A stretch of DNA of 64,000 nt, from positions 3,051,501 through 3,115,500 of the forward strand of contig NZ_OY762276.1 in NCBI RefSeq assembly GCF_963665445.1, written 5' to 3'. The DNA comes from an uncultured Desulfobulbus sp. (GTDB taxonomy: Bacteria; Desulfobacterota; Desulfobulbia; Desulfobulbales; Desulfobulbaceae). This document shows positions 9,920 through 17,319 of this stretch, in pieces. Both the position numbers and the translations under genes were made by a program. Each line of letters starts with the position of its first letter. Position 1 is the stretch's first letter. The notes under the pieces are model-generated. The model did no database searches. It was not told the DNA's origin and saw only the letters and a list, made by a program, of their open reading frames with translations.

Positions 9920-11083
9920 TTACAGACCGGCAGCGTCCCGCAGGGCATCGATTTTGTCGGTCTTTTCCCAGCTGAACTCCGGCAACTCCCGTCCAAAATG
10001 GCCGTAGGCGGCGGTCTTGTGATAGATGGGGCGCAACAGATCAAGTTGCTGGATAATGGCTTTAGGGCGCAGGTCGAACACCTGGCCGACCACCTTGACC
10101 AACTGCTCCTCGGAAATCTTGCCGGTGCCGAAGGTCTTGACGTTGATCGAAACCGGTTGGGAAATGCCGATGGCATAGGCAACCTGGACCTCAACCTCGG
10201 TGGCCAGGCCTGCGGCCACGATATTTTTGGCCACATAGCGCCCCATGTAGGAGGAGGAACGATCAACCTTGGAGGGATCCTTACCGGAGAAAGCGCCGCC
10301 GCCGTGCGAGCCTCGGCCGCCATAGGAATCGACAATGATCTTCCGCCCGGTTACGCCGCAGTCGCCGACCGGACCACCGATGACAAACCGCCCTGTCGGG
10401 TTGATGAAGAACTTGGTCTGGCTATCGATCATCGCTGCCGGGAGCACCGGTTTGATGATCTCCTCCATCACGCCTTCCTTGAGGGTCTCGTAGCTCACAT
10501 CCGGGCTGTGCTGGGTGGAAAGCACCACCGCCTCGATCCGTTGGGGGATGTTGTCCACGTATTGAATGGTGACCTGGCTTTTGGCATCAGGGCGCAACCA
10601 GGAGAGCTTTCCGGATTTACGCACATCGGCCTGCTGCTTGGTCAAACGGTGGGCATAGGTGATGGGCATGGGCATGAGCACGCTGGTCTCGTCGCAGGCA
10701 TAGCCGAACATCAGCCCCTGATCGCCTGCCCCCTGGTCCAAGTCCACTCCGCTCCCCTCATCGACTCCCAGGGCTATATCCGCAGACTGTTTATCGATAC
10801 TGGTCAACACCGCACAAGACTGCCAGTCAAAGCCCATATCCGAAGAATTATAGCCGATCTCGCGGATGGTCTCGCGGACAATCTGCGGCATATCCACCCA
10901 TGCGGAGGTCGTGATCTCGCCCGCTATCATCGCCATGCCGGTGGTCACCAGACTCTCGCAGGCAACACGGGCATGTTTGTCCTGGGTTAGAATGGCATCG
11001 AGGATGGCATCGGAGATCTGATCGGCAACCTTGTCGGGATGCCCCTCGGAGACCGATTCCGAGGTAAAAAGATGTGTAGACAT
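9920..11083 (-). CDS. metK: S-adenosylmethionine synthetase
   Basis: Makes SAM from methionine and ATP. The N-terminal [11 protein letters not shown] block, the [12 protein letters not shown] loop and the glycine-rich [17 protein letters not shown]-loop-like signature are intact. The ATG at 11083 begins [11 protein letters not shown] and has AAGGAG six bases upstream; a longer frame to 11128 lacks support. 387 residues is normal. First gene of the metK-ahcY pair. Its leader carries a weak terminator-like hairpin (11108-11137) and a structured segment (11168-11321), so leader control is possible but unproven. No canonical SAM-I or SAM-II motif was recognised. Confidence 0.97.
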   Translation of the reverse strand: MSTHLFTSESVSEGHPDKVADQISDAILDAILTQDKHARVACESLVTTGMAMIAGEITTSAWVDMPQIVRETIREIGYNSSDMGFDWQSCAVLTSIDKQSADIALGVDEGSGVDLDQGAGDQGLMFGYACDETSVLMPMPITYAHRLTKQQADVRKSGKLSWLRPDAKSQVTIQYVDNIPQRIEAVVLSTQHSPDVSYETLKEGVMEEIIKPVLPAAMIDSQTKFFINPTGRFVIGGPVGDCGVTGRKIIVDSYGGRGSHGGGAFSGKDPSKVDRSSSYMGRYVAKNIVAAGLATEVEVQVAYAIGISQPVSINVKTFGTGKISEEQLVKVVGQVFDLRPKAIIQQLDLLRPIYHKTAAYGHFGRELPEFSWEKTDKIDALRDAAGL

Positions 11084-11107
11084 ACAAGTCTCCTTGTGGA
11101 GGAAAGG

Positions 11108-11137
11108 AAAAAAACAGCAAAACGGCATTGAAGCCGG
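11108..11137 (-). terminator. Weak terminator-like hairpin in the metK leader
   Basis: Minus strand: CGGC-TTCAAT-GCCG followed by TTTTGCTGTTTTTTT. The stem is only four pairs, but the T-rich tail is long and ends just before the metK ribosome-binding site. It could end an upstream RNA or act as an attenuator. Confidence 0.4.
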
Positions 11138-11167
11138 TAAAAATCAATCGTGATGACCTTGAATCGT

Positions 11168-11321
11168 TCTTGCTCGCTCGACCCACAATTTGAGGGCGCT
11201 CAAGTTCCGGAGAGGAAAGTCAGCATTCGTTGGCATAGAGGGTCTTGGGGGAAATCAGCTGCCAAAACGCTTGCATATCCGCTCTACCTGTTCACAGGTG
11301 CAGGTTCTCGAGACCGCAGAT
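11168..11321. ncRNA. Candidate structured RNA upstream of metK (6S-like shape, family not identified)
   Basis: A 52-nt hairpin at 11223-11274 pairs GCA/TGC, CG/CG and TTGGCA/TGCCAA across two symmetric internal loops, with a 24-nt apical loop. Flanking it are a TTGAG-GGCG-CTCAA hairpin (11190-11203) on one side and an ACCTGT-TC-ACAGGT palindrome (11286-11299) on the other. Outer arms 11170-11183 and 11303-11319 can close the whole with CTCGA/TCGAG and TTGC/GCAG. A closing stem, open middle with small hairpins and an apical stem recall 6S RNA, but I could not match conserved 6S sequence. Both strands fold almost equally, so the strand is open. Confidence 0.35.
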
Positions 11322-11506
11322 TGACCTGTCCAGTGTTTGGCGCTTAAAAAAGGGTGTAAAAATACTCAATCTTGCCTCATAATTCAATGGAAATGGCGCC
11401 CTATCCGGTACGATGGCGAACTTTCCAACAGAGGGTCAGAGCCTGTGCCCTCACCTAACTGCTGCACTTTCGGTGCGCCCCCCCGGATCAATTCATTGTG
11501 GAGACC

Positions 11507-11737
11507 ATGCACGTTTTTCGCCGAGTTTTTTATCTGATTATCGGATTCACCTTTCCCGGGTTCTGGGTGCTGCATGCATCCGGCCTCATGGCTGGCCTCT
11601 ATCTCCCCCTGCAACGACTGTTGCAGAGCAACGCCACCCTCTGGCCCTCGTTCATCTCAGCGGGCTGTCTCTACCTCGTTGCGATTGTCCTCTTTGAACT
11701 GGTTCGGCACCTGGCAGGCCGACTCAGCCGTGAATAG
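11507..11737 (+). CDS. Small two-helix membrane protein, function unknown
   Basis: 76 residues with two hydrophobic spans, VFYLIIGFTFPGFWVLHA and an FISAGCLYLVAIVLFELV segment. GGAG precedes the ATG at 11507; a GTG three codons upstream is an alternative start. It ends LAGRLSRE at 11737 and overlaps the convergent reductase gene by 14 bp. No family recognised. A plausible small inner-membrane protein, but short enough that it could be spurious. Confidence 0.5.
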   Translation: MHVFRRVFYLIIGFTFPGFWVLHASGLMAGLYLPLQRLLQSNATLWPSFISAGCLYLVAIVLFELVRHLAGRLSRE

Positions 11738-12476
11738 CATATCCCCCATCAACCACCAGGGTATGGCCATGGACCATGCCCGCCATCTCGCTGCAGAGAA
11801 AAAGCACCATATCGGCCACATCCTCGGGAACGGTCAAGCGCCCCAAAGGAGTGCGTTCCATGGCGGCGGCAATGATCTCCGCCCGGTTGGGAAACTTTTT
11901 TAAGGCATCGGTATCGACTACACCGGCACTGACAGTGTTTACCGTAATTCCTTTTGGCCCCAATTCAACCGCTAAATGACGCACCAGCGATTCAAGAGCG
12001 GCCTTTGAGGCTCCGACCACGGTATAGTTGGGCACGGCCCGTATGGCCCCAATGGAGGAGATGGCGACAATCCGCCCCCCCTTGACCATCATCGGCAGGG
12101 CCTGCTGGGTAATGAGCATCAGCGCCCGGGCATTGATGTTGACTGCCCAGTCCCAGTGCCGACTCCTGAGCTCCTCAACCGGTTTCAAAACGCCGGAAGC
12201 CGCGTTCGACACCACGATGTCGAGCCGCTCGTAACGTTTGCGGATTTCCGCAAACATGCTGTTCAGGTTTTCCTCGTCGGCCAGGTTGGCGCGCATGGCG
12301 AGACAGGTGCCGCCCCTGGTTTCGATCTCCGCAACCACCTCGTTGGCATTGGTGCGATGGCGCACATAGTTGATGATCACCTCGGCACCGCCCTCGGCCA
12401 AACGCCGGGCCACCGCCTTACCGATACCCCGCGATCCACCGGTCACCAACGCGACCTTCCCTTGCAAGTCGATCAT
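11724..12476 (-). CDS. FabL-like enoyl-ACP reductase / short-chain dehydrogenase
   Basis: 250 residues, classical SDR: cofactor loop TGGSRGIGKA, NAASG at the active-site edge, and Tyr-X6-Lys in NYTVVGASKAA. Most FabG-type SDRs have Tyr-X3-Lys, whereas X6 spacing is the mark of enoyl-ACP reductases. SNAASGVLKP, HWDW and VDTDALKKFPNR closely match the Bacillus FabL type. Likely role: NADPH-dependent last step of fatty-acid elongation. AAGGAGG precedes ATG 12476. It lies 77 bp downstream of the DUF362 gene on the same strand. Enoyl reductase is the best reading; a general SDR is the fallback. Confidence 0.82.
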   Translation of the reverse strand: MIDLQGKVALVTGGSRGIGKAVARRLAEGGAEVIINYVRHRTNANEVVAEIETRGGTCLAMRANLADEENLNSMFAEIRKRYERLDIVVSNAASGVLKPVEELRSRHWDWAVNINARALMLITQQALPMMVKGGRIVAISSIGAIRAVPNYTVVGASKAALESLVRHLAVELGPKGITVNTVSAGVVDTDALKKFPNRAEIIAAAMERTPLGRLTVPEDVADMVLFLCSEMAGMVHGHTLVVDGGYAIHG

Positions 12477-12553
12477 TCGTCCTCCTTTGTGTTGATTTGC
12501 CCTGTCATGAGAGCAAGGATAAAAAAAACAACACTGGGTCTGCGCTCCCCCAT

Positions 12554-13489
12554 CTATCGATTTCGAGAATGCACCAAGCGCTGCAGGGTACTTTTGACAA
12601 AACGAAAGGGATTGAAACGGACCGGCATCAGCTCCTCCGGAACGACAAACCCCTGCGCGTGCAACGATGAGGGAGCATCATGGGTACAAAGCAGATGTTC
12701 CAGGGCAGTGCCGGGCAAATTTTGCTGCTGAGCCGCCAGCCACAGGGGAGAAGATTGGCGATCAACCCCAAGCACGGCAAGAATCGCGGTGTCCACGGCC
12801 AGCGGATTTTCCCCAGCGGCAAGTATCCCCAACGGAAACGGCTCCCCATGAATGGGGCCGGTGACATGCATGGCCTCGATACCGTCAACCAGGGAATATC
12901 CTGCCGGCAGGACAGAGAGCAATTCAACTAGAAGATCGGCAAAACGACCGCCAGGGCCACCATGCACCATATGCCACCAGGGTTTACGCAGCCCGGAGAT
13001 ACAGCCAAAATAATTTTTCACCGCCAAGGTGACCCGCATCTGCGCATGCGCCTTCACCTTGGTGAGGTTGATGAGATGGTCGCACTCCAAAACAGGCCGG
13101 GCTATCTGCGCCAGCTGACCGCTAGGGAGCTTCGTGGGGATGTATTGGCGAAATTCGGCAACGCGGATATCCAGGCGTTCAAGATCCTGCAAGACACCAA
13201 TCCTGCGAAGCACCGACTCAGCCGAACCAAAGGCCGGCGAATCACCGACCGTAACCCGTGCCCCCAACTCTTTGAAAAAACTGACCGCGGCAAGAATCAC
13301 CCTGCCGTTGGTACAGGCGAGCCGACCGTTGGTGGCGGTAATCAGATTCGGCTTGATCAAGACCGAAGAAGAGCGACAGGTCGCAGGGGAAAACTGTGCG
13401 GCCAGCAACCGAGAAATTGAAGGATCCAGGGAACCGTCGTTGTACGTCGACTGGCGACAGAGGGCGACACGGGTATCAGTACAGAGCAT
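12554..13489 (-). CDS. DUF362 domain protein
   Basis: 311 residues matching the DUF362 family: IKPNLITA near the N-terminus, VGDSPAFGSAESVLRRIG, then INLTKVKAHAQMRVTLAVKNYFGCISG. The CxxC clusters found in ferredoxin-fused DUF362 proteins are absent, so this is the stand-alone form of unknown activity. The ATG at 13489 has no clear ribosome-binding site and sits only a few bases after the U-tract of the hairpin at 13494-13532. Translation may therefore be leaderless, or the start may be internal. Confidence 0.82.
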   Translation of the reverse strand: MLCTDTRVALCRQSTYNDGSLDPSISRLLAAQFSPATCRSSSVLIKPNLITATNGRLACTNGRVILAAVSFFKELGARVTVGDSPAFGSAESVLRRIGVLQDLERLDIRVAEFRQYIPTKLPSGQLAQIARPVLECDHLINLTKVKAHAQMRVTLAVKNYFGCISGLRKPWWHMVHGGPGGRFADLLVELLSVLPAGYSLVDGIEAMHVTGPIHGEPFPLGILAAGENPLAVDTAILAVLGVDRQSSPLWLAAQQQNLPGTALEHLLCTHDAPSSLHAQGFVVPEELMPVRFNPFRFVKSTLQRLVHSRNR

Positions 13490-13493
13490 CGTT

Positions 13494-13532
13494 CAAAAAA
13501 AACCGGCTTGATCCACAGTGAACCAAGCCGGT
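13494..13532 (-). terminator. Intrinsic terminator abutting the DUF362 start codon
   Basis: Minus strand ACCGGCTTG and CAAGCCGGT arms (perfect 9 bp, 13-nt loop) followed by TTTTTTTT. It would end leftward transcripts from serA; the U-tract lies about 5 nt before the DUF362 ATG. Confidence 0.85.
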
Positions 13533-13540
13533 AAAGGAGA

Positions 13541-13822
13541 GAAGAGATGAAGAATTGCTACTTTTAAAGCACGTAGCATGCCACTTCGAAGAAAAACAGC
13601 TACAGCAATAAAAATAATACATTATCAGCAAGTTAAAGACCAAGCCATACTTCGCACCAGCAAGAGAGGGGGGCAAAAAAGTTAAAAATTTAAACCCAGT
13701 CACCCCCAAAGCTCGCACATTTTATCAAAAATCAATGTCATATCAGCGAGTTGTCTAAAATACTATTTTTTATAAAACAAAACAAATCCAGAACCTTGCT
13801 GGGTACTCTTTACACACCGGGG
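13541..13822. other. AT-rich intergenic stretch, no gene seen
   Basis: Between the serA stop and the terminator at 13494-13532. Clearly more AT-rich than its surroundings. No convincing start with a ribosome-binding site, repeat or hairpin was found. Confidence 0.6.
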
Positions 13823-15019
13823 TCAGTTCCCGCGAATCTCCAGGGGAATGACACGTACGCGCATCACCCCTTCCTGCTGAGCGATTTTTTGCTGCACCTC
13901 AGGGGAGACCGGGCCGGCACAGTCAATGATATTGTACCCTACCGTGCCGTTACTCTTATTGTTGTAGTTGATAATATTGATTCTTTCATTACCAAGGAGA
14001 TTACTCACCATACCGATCATGCCCGGCTGGTCACGATTGATCACCGTCAGGCGGGTATGCACCTCAACCGTGGGAATGGTTTCAATGTTGGGAAAGTTGA
14101 CGCTATGGACAATATTGCCGAACTCCAGGTAATTTTTCAGTTCACGTACGGCCATGGTCGCACAATTTTCCTCGGATTCGGCGGTTGATGCCCCAAGATG
14201 AGGGGTGACGAGAATCTTCTCGTTGCCGAGGAATTTCACCGAGGGAAAATCAGAGATGTGGCCGCGCAGCTTGCCGCTCTCCAGGGCTGCCAGCACCGCA
14301 TCCTCATCCACGATCGGCCCGCGGGCATAGTTGATCAGCACCGCCCCCTCTTTGACAAATTCAAGAAAATCTTTATGGCTGACATAGCCGCGGGTGTTTT
14401 TGTTGAGCGGCATGTGCACCGAGATGAAATCGGCCTCGCTGAGCGCCTCCTTGCGCGAGCGGGCCAGGGTCACATTGGGATCCAGATGGTGAATATTCTC
14501 CAGGGCCGGAAACGGATCAAATCCAAGAACACGCATACCGTGATGCAGCCCGGCATTGGCCACGCCAACACCGATCTTGCCCAGTCCGAAAACGGCCATG
14601 GTCTTGCCGGACATCTCCTCGCCCTTGAAGATCTTTTTGCGGGCCTCGACCTCCTTGTTGATCTCCTCGTCGTTCATCCCGGTCAATCCCTGACAGAACT
14701 CGATCGATTTCTCCACATTACGCAGCCAAATCCCCAACGAGGTATAGACCAACTCAACAACCGCATTGGCGTTGGCTCCCGGCGTGTTGAACACGCAGAT
14801 TCCCTTTTCCGTGGCCTCGTCCACCGGGATATTGTTGACGCCGGCACCGGCACGGGCAATGGCCAGCAGATCCCCATACCCCTCGAGATCGATCTTGGTG
14901 CTACGCACCACGATTCCCTCCGGGTTGCTTTCCTCCGGGCCAACCTTGAACCGGTCGGTGAATAGGGCCAACCCCTCTTGGGCAATGGCATTGATGGTCT
15001 TGATGGTAAATTGCTTCAT
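13823..15019 (-). CDS. serA: D-3-phosphoglycerate dehydrogenase
   Basis: First step of serine synthesis, oxidising 3-phosphoglycerate with NAD. Domains: substrate domain with AIARAGAGVNNIPVDEA, NAD fold VFGLGKIGVGVANAG, catalytic NYARGPIVDEDAVL (Arg) and TPHLGASTAES (His), then a C-terminal ACT domain (RLTVINRDQPGMIGMVSNLL) probably for serine feedback. 398 residues is the short form without the extra intervening domain. GAGGACGAG precedes ATG 15019. It stands alone, with about 570 bp upstream and a terminator some 290 bp downstream. Confidence 0.93.
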   Translation of the reverse strand: MKQFTIKTINAIAQEGLALFTDRFKVGPEESNPEGIVVRSTKIDLEGYGDLLAIARAGAGVNNIPVDEATEKGICVFNTPGANANAVVELVYTSLGIWLRNVEKSIEFCQGLTGMNDEEINKEVEARKKIFKGEEMSGKTMAVFGLGKIGVGVANAGLHHGMRVLGFDPFPALENIHHLDPNVTLARSRKEALSEADFISVHMPLNKNTRGYVSHKDFLEFVKEGAVLINYARGPIVDEDAVLAALESGKLRGHISDFPSVKFLGNEKILVTPHLGASTAESEENCATMAVRELKNYLEFGNIVHSVNFPNIETIPTVEVHTRLTVINRDQPGMIGMVSNLLGNERINIINYNNKSNGTVGYNIIDCAGPVSPEVQQKIAQQEGVMRVRVIPLEIRGN

Positions 15020-15591
15020 GGTCTCGTCCTCTTCAATATTTGAATATGTGGAAATACTTCGGGGCGAACAACACGTTCCGCATAAGGTCGACAGGACCTA
15101 ACAATCTGCGAAATAGAACCAACTACAACTGACTGGAGATCAGGACCGGTACGCACCGGGCCATAAAATGTGGCAAAAATACGGCAACAGCTGTCGCTCT
15201 GTCAAGGGGATAGGATAAAGGAGGGGGATATTGGATGAGCTGAGAGGGGCCGAGGAATTGTTTTGCGGCAGGAACTCCTAAATTTTCAGAAAGAACATGG
15301 AGATAACCATTTGTTTTCAATTAATTAGTCATATTTTTCCGATTTTTCTTCCGGATTATTGGATTTTTCTCGCAAAAAATGTCAAGAAAACTTGGTCGCG
15401 AAGTGGGAGTCCGGTGAGGAAAAGATACTACGGGGAAGAGGTAACACAAGTTGGAGATGTTGATTGAATAAATCAGGGGACTGACCACATTTCTTCGTAA
15501 TGTTTCCCCTCAAAACAGAACACATTTTCAGCACCATTGATCTGTTACAATTTCTATATAAATTTTCATTTAATACTATTGTTCATAAAAT
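15020..15591. other. Intergenic region upstream of serA, nothing specific seen
   Basis: About 570 bp between serA and the PEP-CTERM gene terminator. It must hold the serA promoter, but I found no clear -35/-10 pair, repeat or coding frame with a ribosome-binding site. The part near 15540-15590 is very AT-rich. Confidence 0.6.
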
Positions 15592-15620
15592 GACGCCCCC
15601 AAGATAAACCAGAGGGCGCC
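15592..15620 (-). terminator. Terminator hairpin after PEP-CTERM gene
   Basis: Minus strand GGCGCCCTC and GGGGGCGTC pair over 9 positions with two G-U pairs, followed by ATTTTAT. It lies about 10 bp past the stop codon; the U-tract is weak. Confidence 0.6.
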
Positions 15621-15630
15621 AAATGAAAAA

Positions 15631-16173
15631 TTATTTTTTTATTCGTTTGCGGCTAAATGCAGTCAAAGCAGCAATCCCTGTACCAAAAAGCAGCATTGTT
15701 GTCGGCTCTGGTACAGGTGTATCAGTAATCCGAAAAACGTAATTTTTATAATAATCACCTACCGCCCAATCTGTAACATAACATGAATAATCTCCGGATT
15801 CATCAAATATTCCGTTTCCATTCACATCAATGATAGTCGTCTCAGCTAGCCTTGATCCTGCAGGATAACTTCCTTGCCCATTAGGCTCTATAGCTGCAAT
15901 TGTAGAATCACCTGAACCCCAGCCATTATACCATGCAAGATGATCAATCGTATTCGGATCACTCCCTACAGTAGATATCGCATAATCTGAAGAATTTCCC
16001 CCGAAGAGCATAGCTGCTATTGTTAAAGCATCCGCAGTCGAAGCTGTATAAGTACCCCAGGAAGGCCCATCATCAACTTGCCATGATCCGACATAGATAA
16101 TGTCTGCCTGTGCCGCGCTGGCAATAACCGTCAATCCTAAGGCTACAGCCAAGGCTTGAAAACTCTTTTTCAT
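15631..16173 (-). CDS. PEP-CTERM sorting-domain surface protein
   Basis: 180 residues. N-terminal signal peptide (MKKSFQALAVALGLTVIASAAQA) and a C-terminal sorting signal: VPEPTTMLLFGTGIAALTAF followed by the basic tail SRKRIKK. Such proteins are exported, then processed by exosortase/EpsH, usually in exopolysaccharide-producing Gram-negatives. The mature domain includes a DVNGNGIFDESGDYSC loop resembling an acidic calcium-type loop; no enzyme motif was seen. The gene is more AT-rich than its neighbours. A sigma-54-like element lies about 60 bp upstream. Cargo function unknown. Confidence 0.88.
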   Translation of the reverse strand: MKKSFQALAVALGLTVIASAAQADIIYVGSWQVDDGPSWGTYTASTADALTIAAMLFGGNSSDYAISTVGSDPNTIDHLAWYNGWGSGDSTIAAIEPNGQGSYPAGSRLAETTIIDVNGNGIFDESGDYSCYVTDWAVGDYYKNYVFRITDTPVPEPTTMLLFGTGIAALTAFSRKRIKK

Positions 16174-16230
16174 ACCCCTATCCTCCTTAATTAATTATAA
16201 ATATTAAAAATAAAACCGGAAATATTTTTA

Positions 16231-16249
16231 ATGCACAAAACAAGCCAAT
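16231..16249 (-). promoter_or_regulatory. Sigma-54-like promoter of the PEP-CTERM gene
   Basis: Minus strand TTGGCTTGTTTTGTGCAT: GG and GC are separated by exactly 10 bases, within TTGGC ... TTTGTGCA, close to the sigma-54 -24/-12 pattern. It would give a 5' leader of roughly 45 nt. A second such element precedes the other PEP-CTERM gene (20585-20601). Confidence 0.6.
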
Positions 16250-17036
16250 ATTCAAGGTAACTTAAAAACGAGACCATGGATAAAAAAATCAGGGGAGGAC
16301 AGACTGCATTCCCCCCCCAACTTCAACCACTCACACCTCCAATGCCTCATTAAGCCTAACACCGTATCAGTCATTCCAACTTAGTGTGCACGAACAATGC
16401 CTCGCCCTTGATTTTCCAGAATAGCGGAAACCATGGTAATCAACCAACCTTGCTTATCCACAGTACGACCCAACGCACAAGGGTGAGTTGCGCAAGAAAG
16501 ACGCAACCGAACCATAAACTTGTTTGGGGCCGAAATAATCTGCCCTTCAAAGGAAATAGCTGTTGAGCTGGAGTGGGTGGGAAGCGCCACCAGGATGGGC
16601 AACACAGAACTCATGGAGCAGGGGCGCTCCTTCGCCTGTTTAAGGGGGGAATAACTGAGCCTCGTCCACAAGCGAGGGACCATGCGACTCCTCTCCCTGA
16701 AGGTGCCCCGGGGCGTGTCATTTTTAATGATTTTTTAGGCACATCGTGAGTCTGCAGCACTGGCAAGCAAACAAGGATCGGAGCTTGATGACTGCGGCCA
16801 AATAACGATGTGCAATATCAACTGGCCCCCTGTTGGTAAAATGTGCTTCAGAAATAGAGGTAGAAATTCTTCTCCCTTAAACGTTTATTTTCGTATTGTT
16901 TCTATGGCACTCCAGGTGCCGAAACGTCACTTCACCGTCGACAACGGACCTTTGATGCCCCCCCGCCACGCCTCGATATAAAGGCAGTTTTTTTAGGCAT
17001 GAAAGGGGGATTATTGTGCCCCCAAAAAATTGTCGT
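16250..17036. other. Intergenic region with no convincing gene
   Basis: Contains a 100-codon minus-strand frame (16381-16683) with no recognisable domain or ribosome-binding site; it might be an eroded gene. Nothing else was identified up to the dispersed repeat at 17037. Confidence 0.5.
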
Positions 17037-17131
17037 TCTCGTAAAAAGCCTCGAGAACGACGTTTCGAGCTTCGTAAGTTGCTGATTTCACGATGCGTGA
17101 CATTCAGGTTTTTGACTTTTTACGAAGCCAT
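17037..17131 (+). repeat. Dispersed palindromic repeat, copy 1
   Basis: About 95 bp beginning TCTCGTAAAAAGCC and ending TTTTTGACTTTTTACGAAGCC. The outer ends are inverted (CGTAAAAAG / CTTTTTACG), with a conserved interior TTTCGAGCTTCGT and GCTGATTTCAC. Further copies lie at 41084-41180 and, reversed, at 42574-42653. Confidence 0.85.
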
Positions 17132-17264
17132 CAAAATTGCACTCGTGCATGCATTCCACCCGTAATCGTAAAACTCATCACAAATCCCAAACCACCTCCA
17201 TATTTCTGCCAAACCAAGACATTGTTGAGCAGCCGGGATGATCTATGTCCACCATGGACAGAGG

Positions 17265-17316
17265 AAAAAAGGAGAGAGCCCAGGGACAGGGAGGAACACT
17301 CTCCCTGTCCCTGGGC
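17265..17316 (-). terminator. Strong intrinsic terminator after the TPR gene
   Basis: Arms 17278-17293 and 17301-17316 pair perfectly over 16 bp around a 7-nt loop. On the minus strand the hairpin is followed by TCTCTCCTTTTTTCC. It begins 4 bp past the TPR stop codon. Confidence 0.85.
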
Positions 17317-17319
17317 CCC

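Noticed and set aside
11212-11221. GAGGAAAGTC resembling the RNase P RNA P4 motif
   Set aside because: The remaining conserved RNase P elements are absent downstream and the span is too short.
11084-11340. SAM or SAH riboswitch before metK/ahcY
   Set aside because: No GGCAACC/GATGA-type SAM-I core, SAM-II or SAH motif was found; recorded only as a candidate structured RNA of unknown family.
16381-16683. 100-codon minus-strand frame in the large intergenic region
   Set aside because: No ribosome-binding site, no recognisable domain and no supporting neighbours; not called as a gene.
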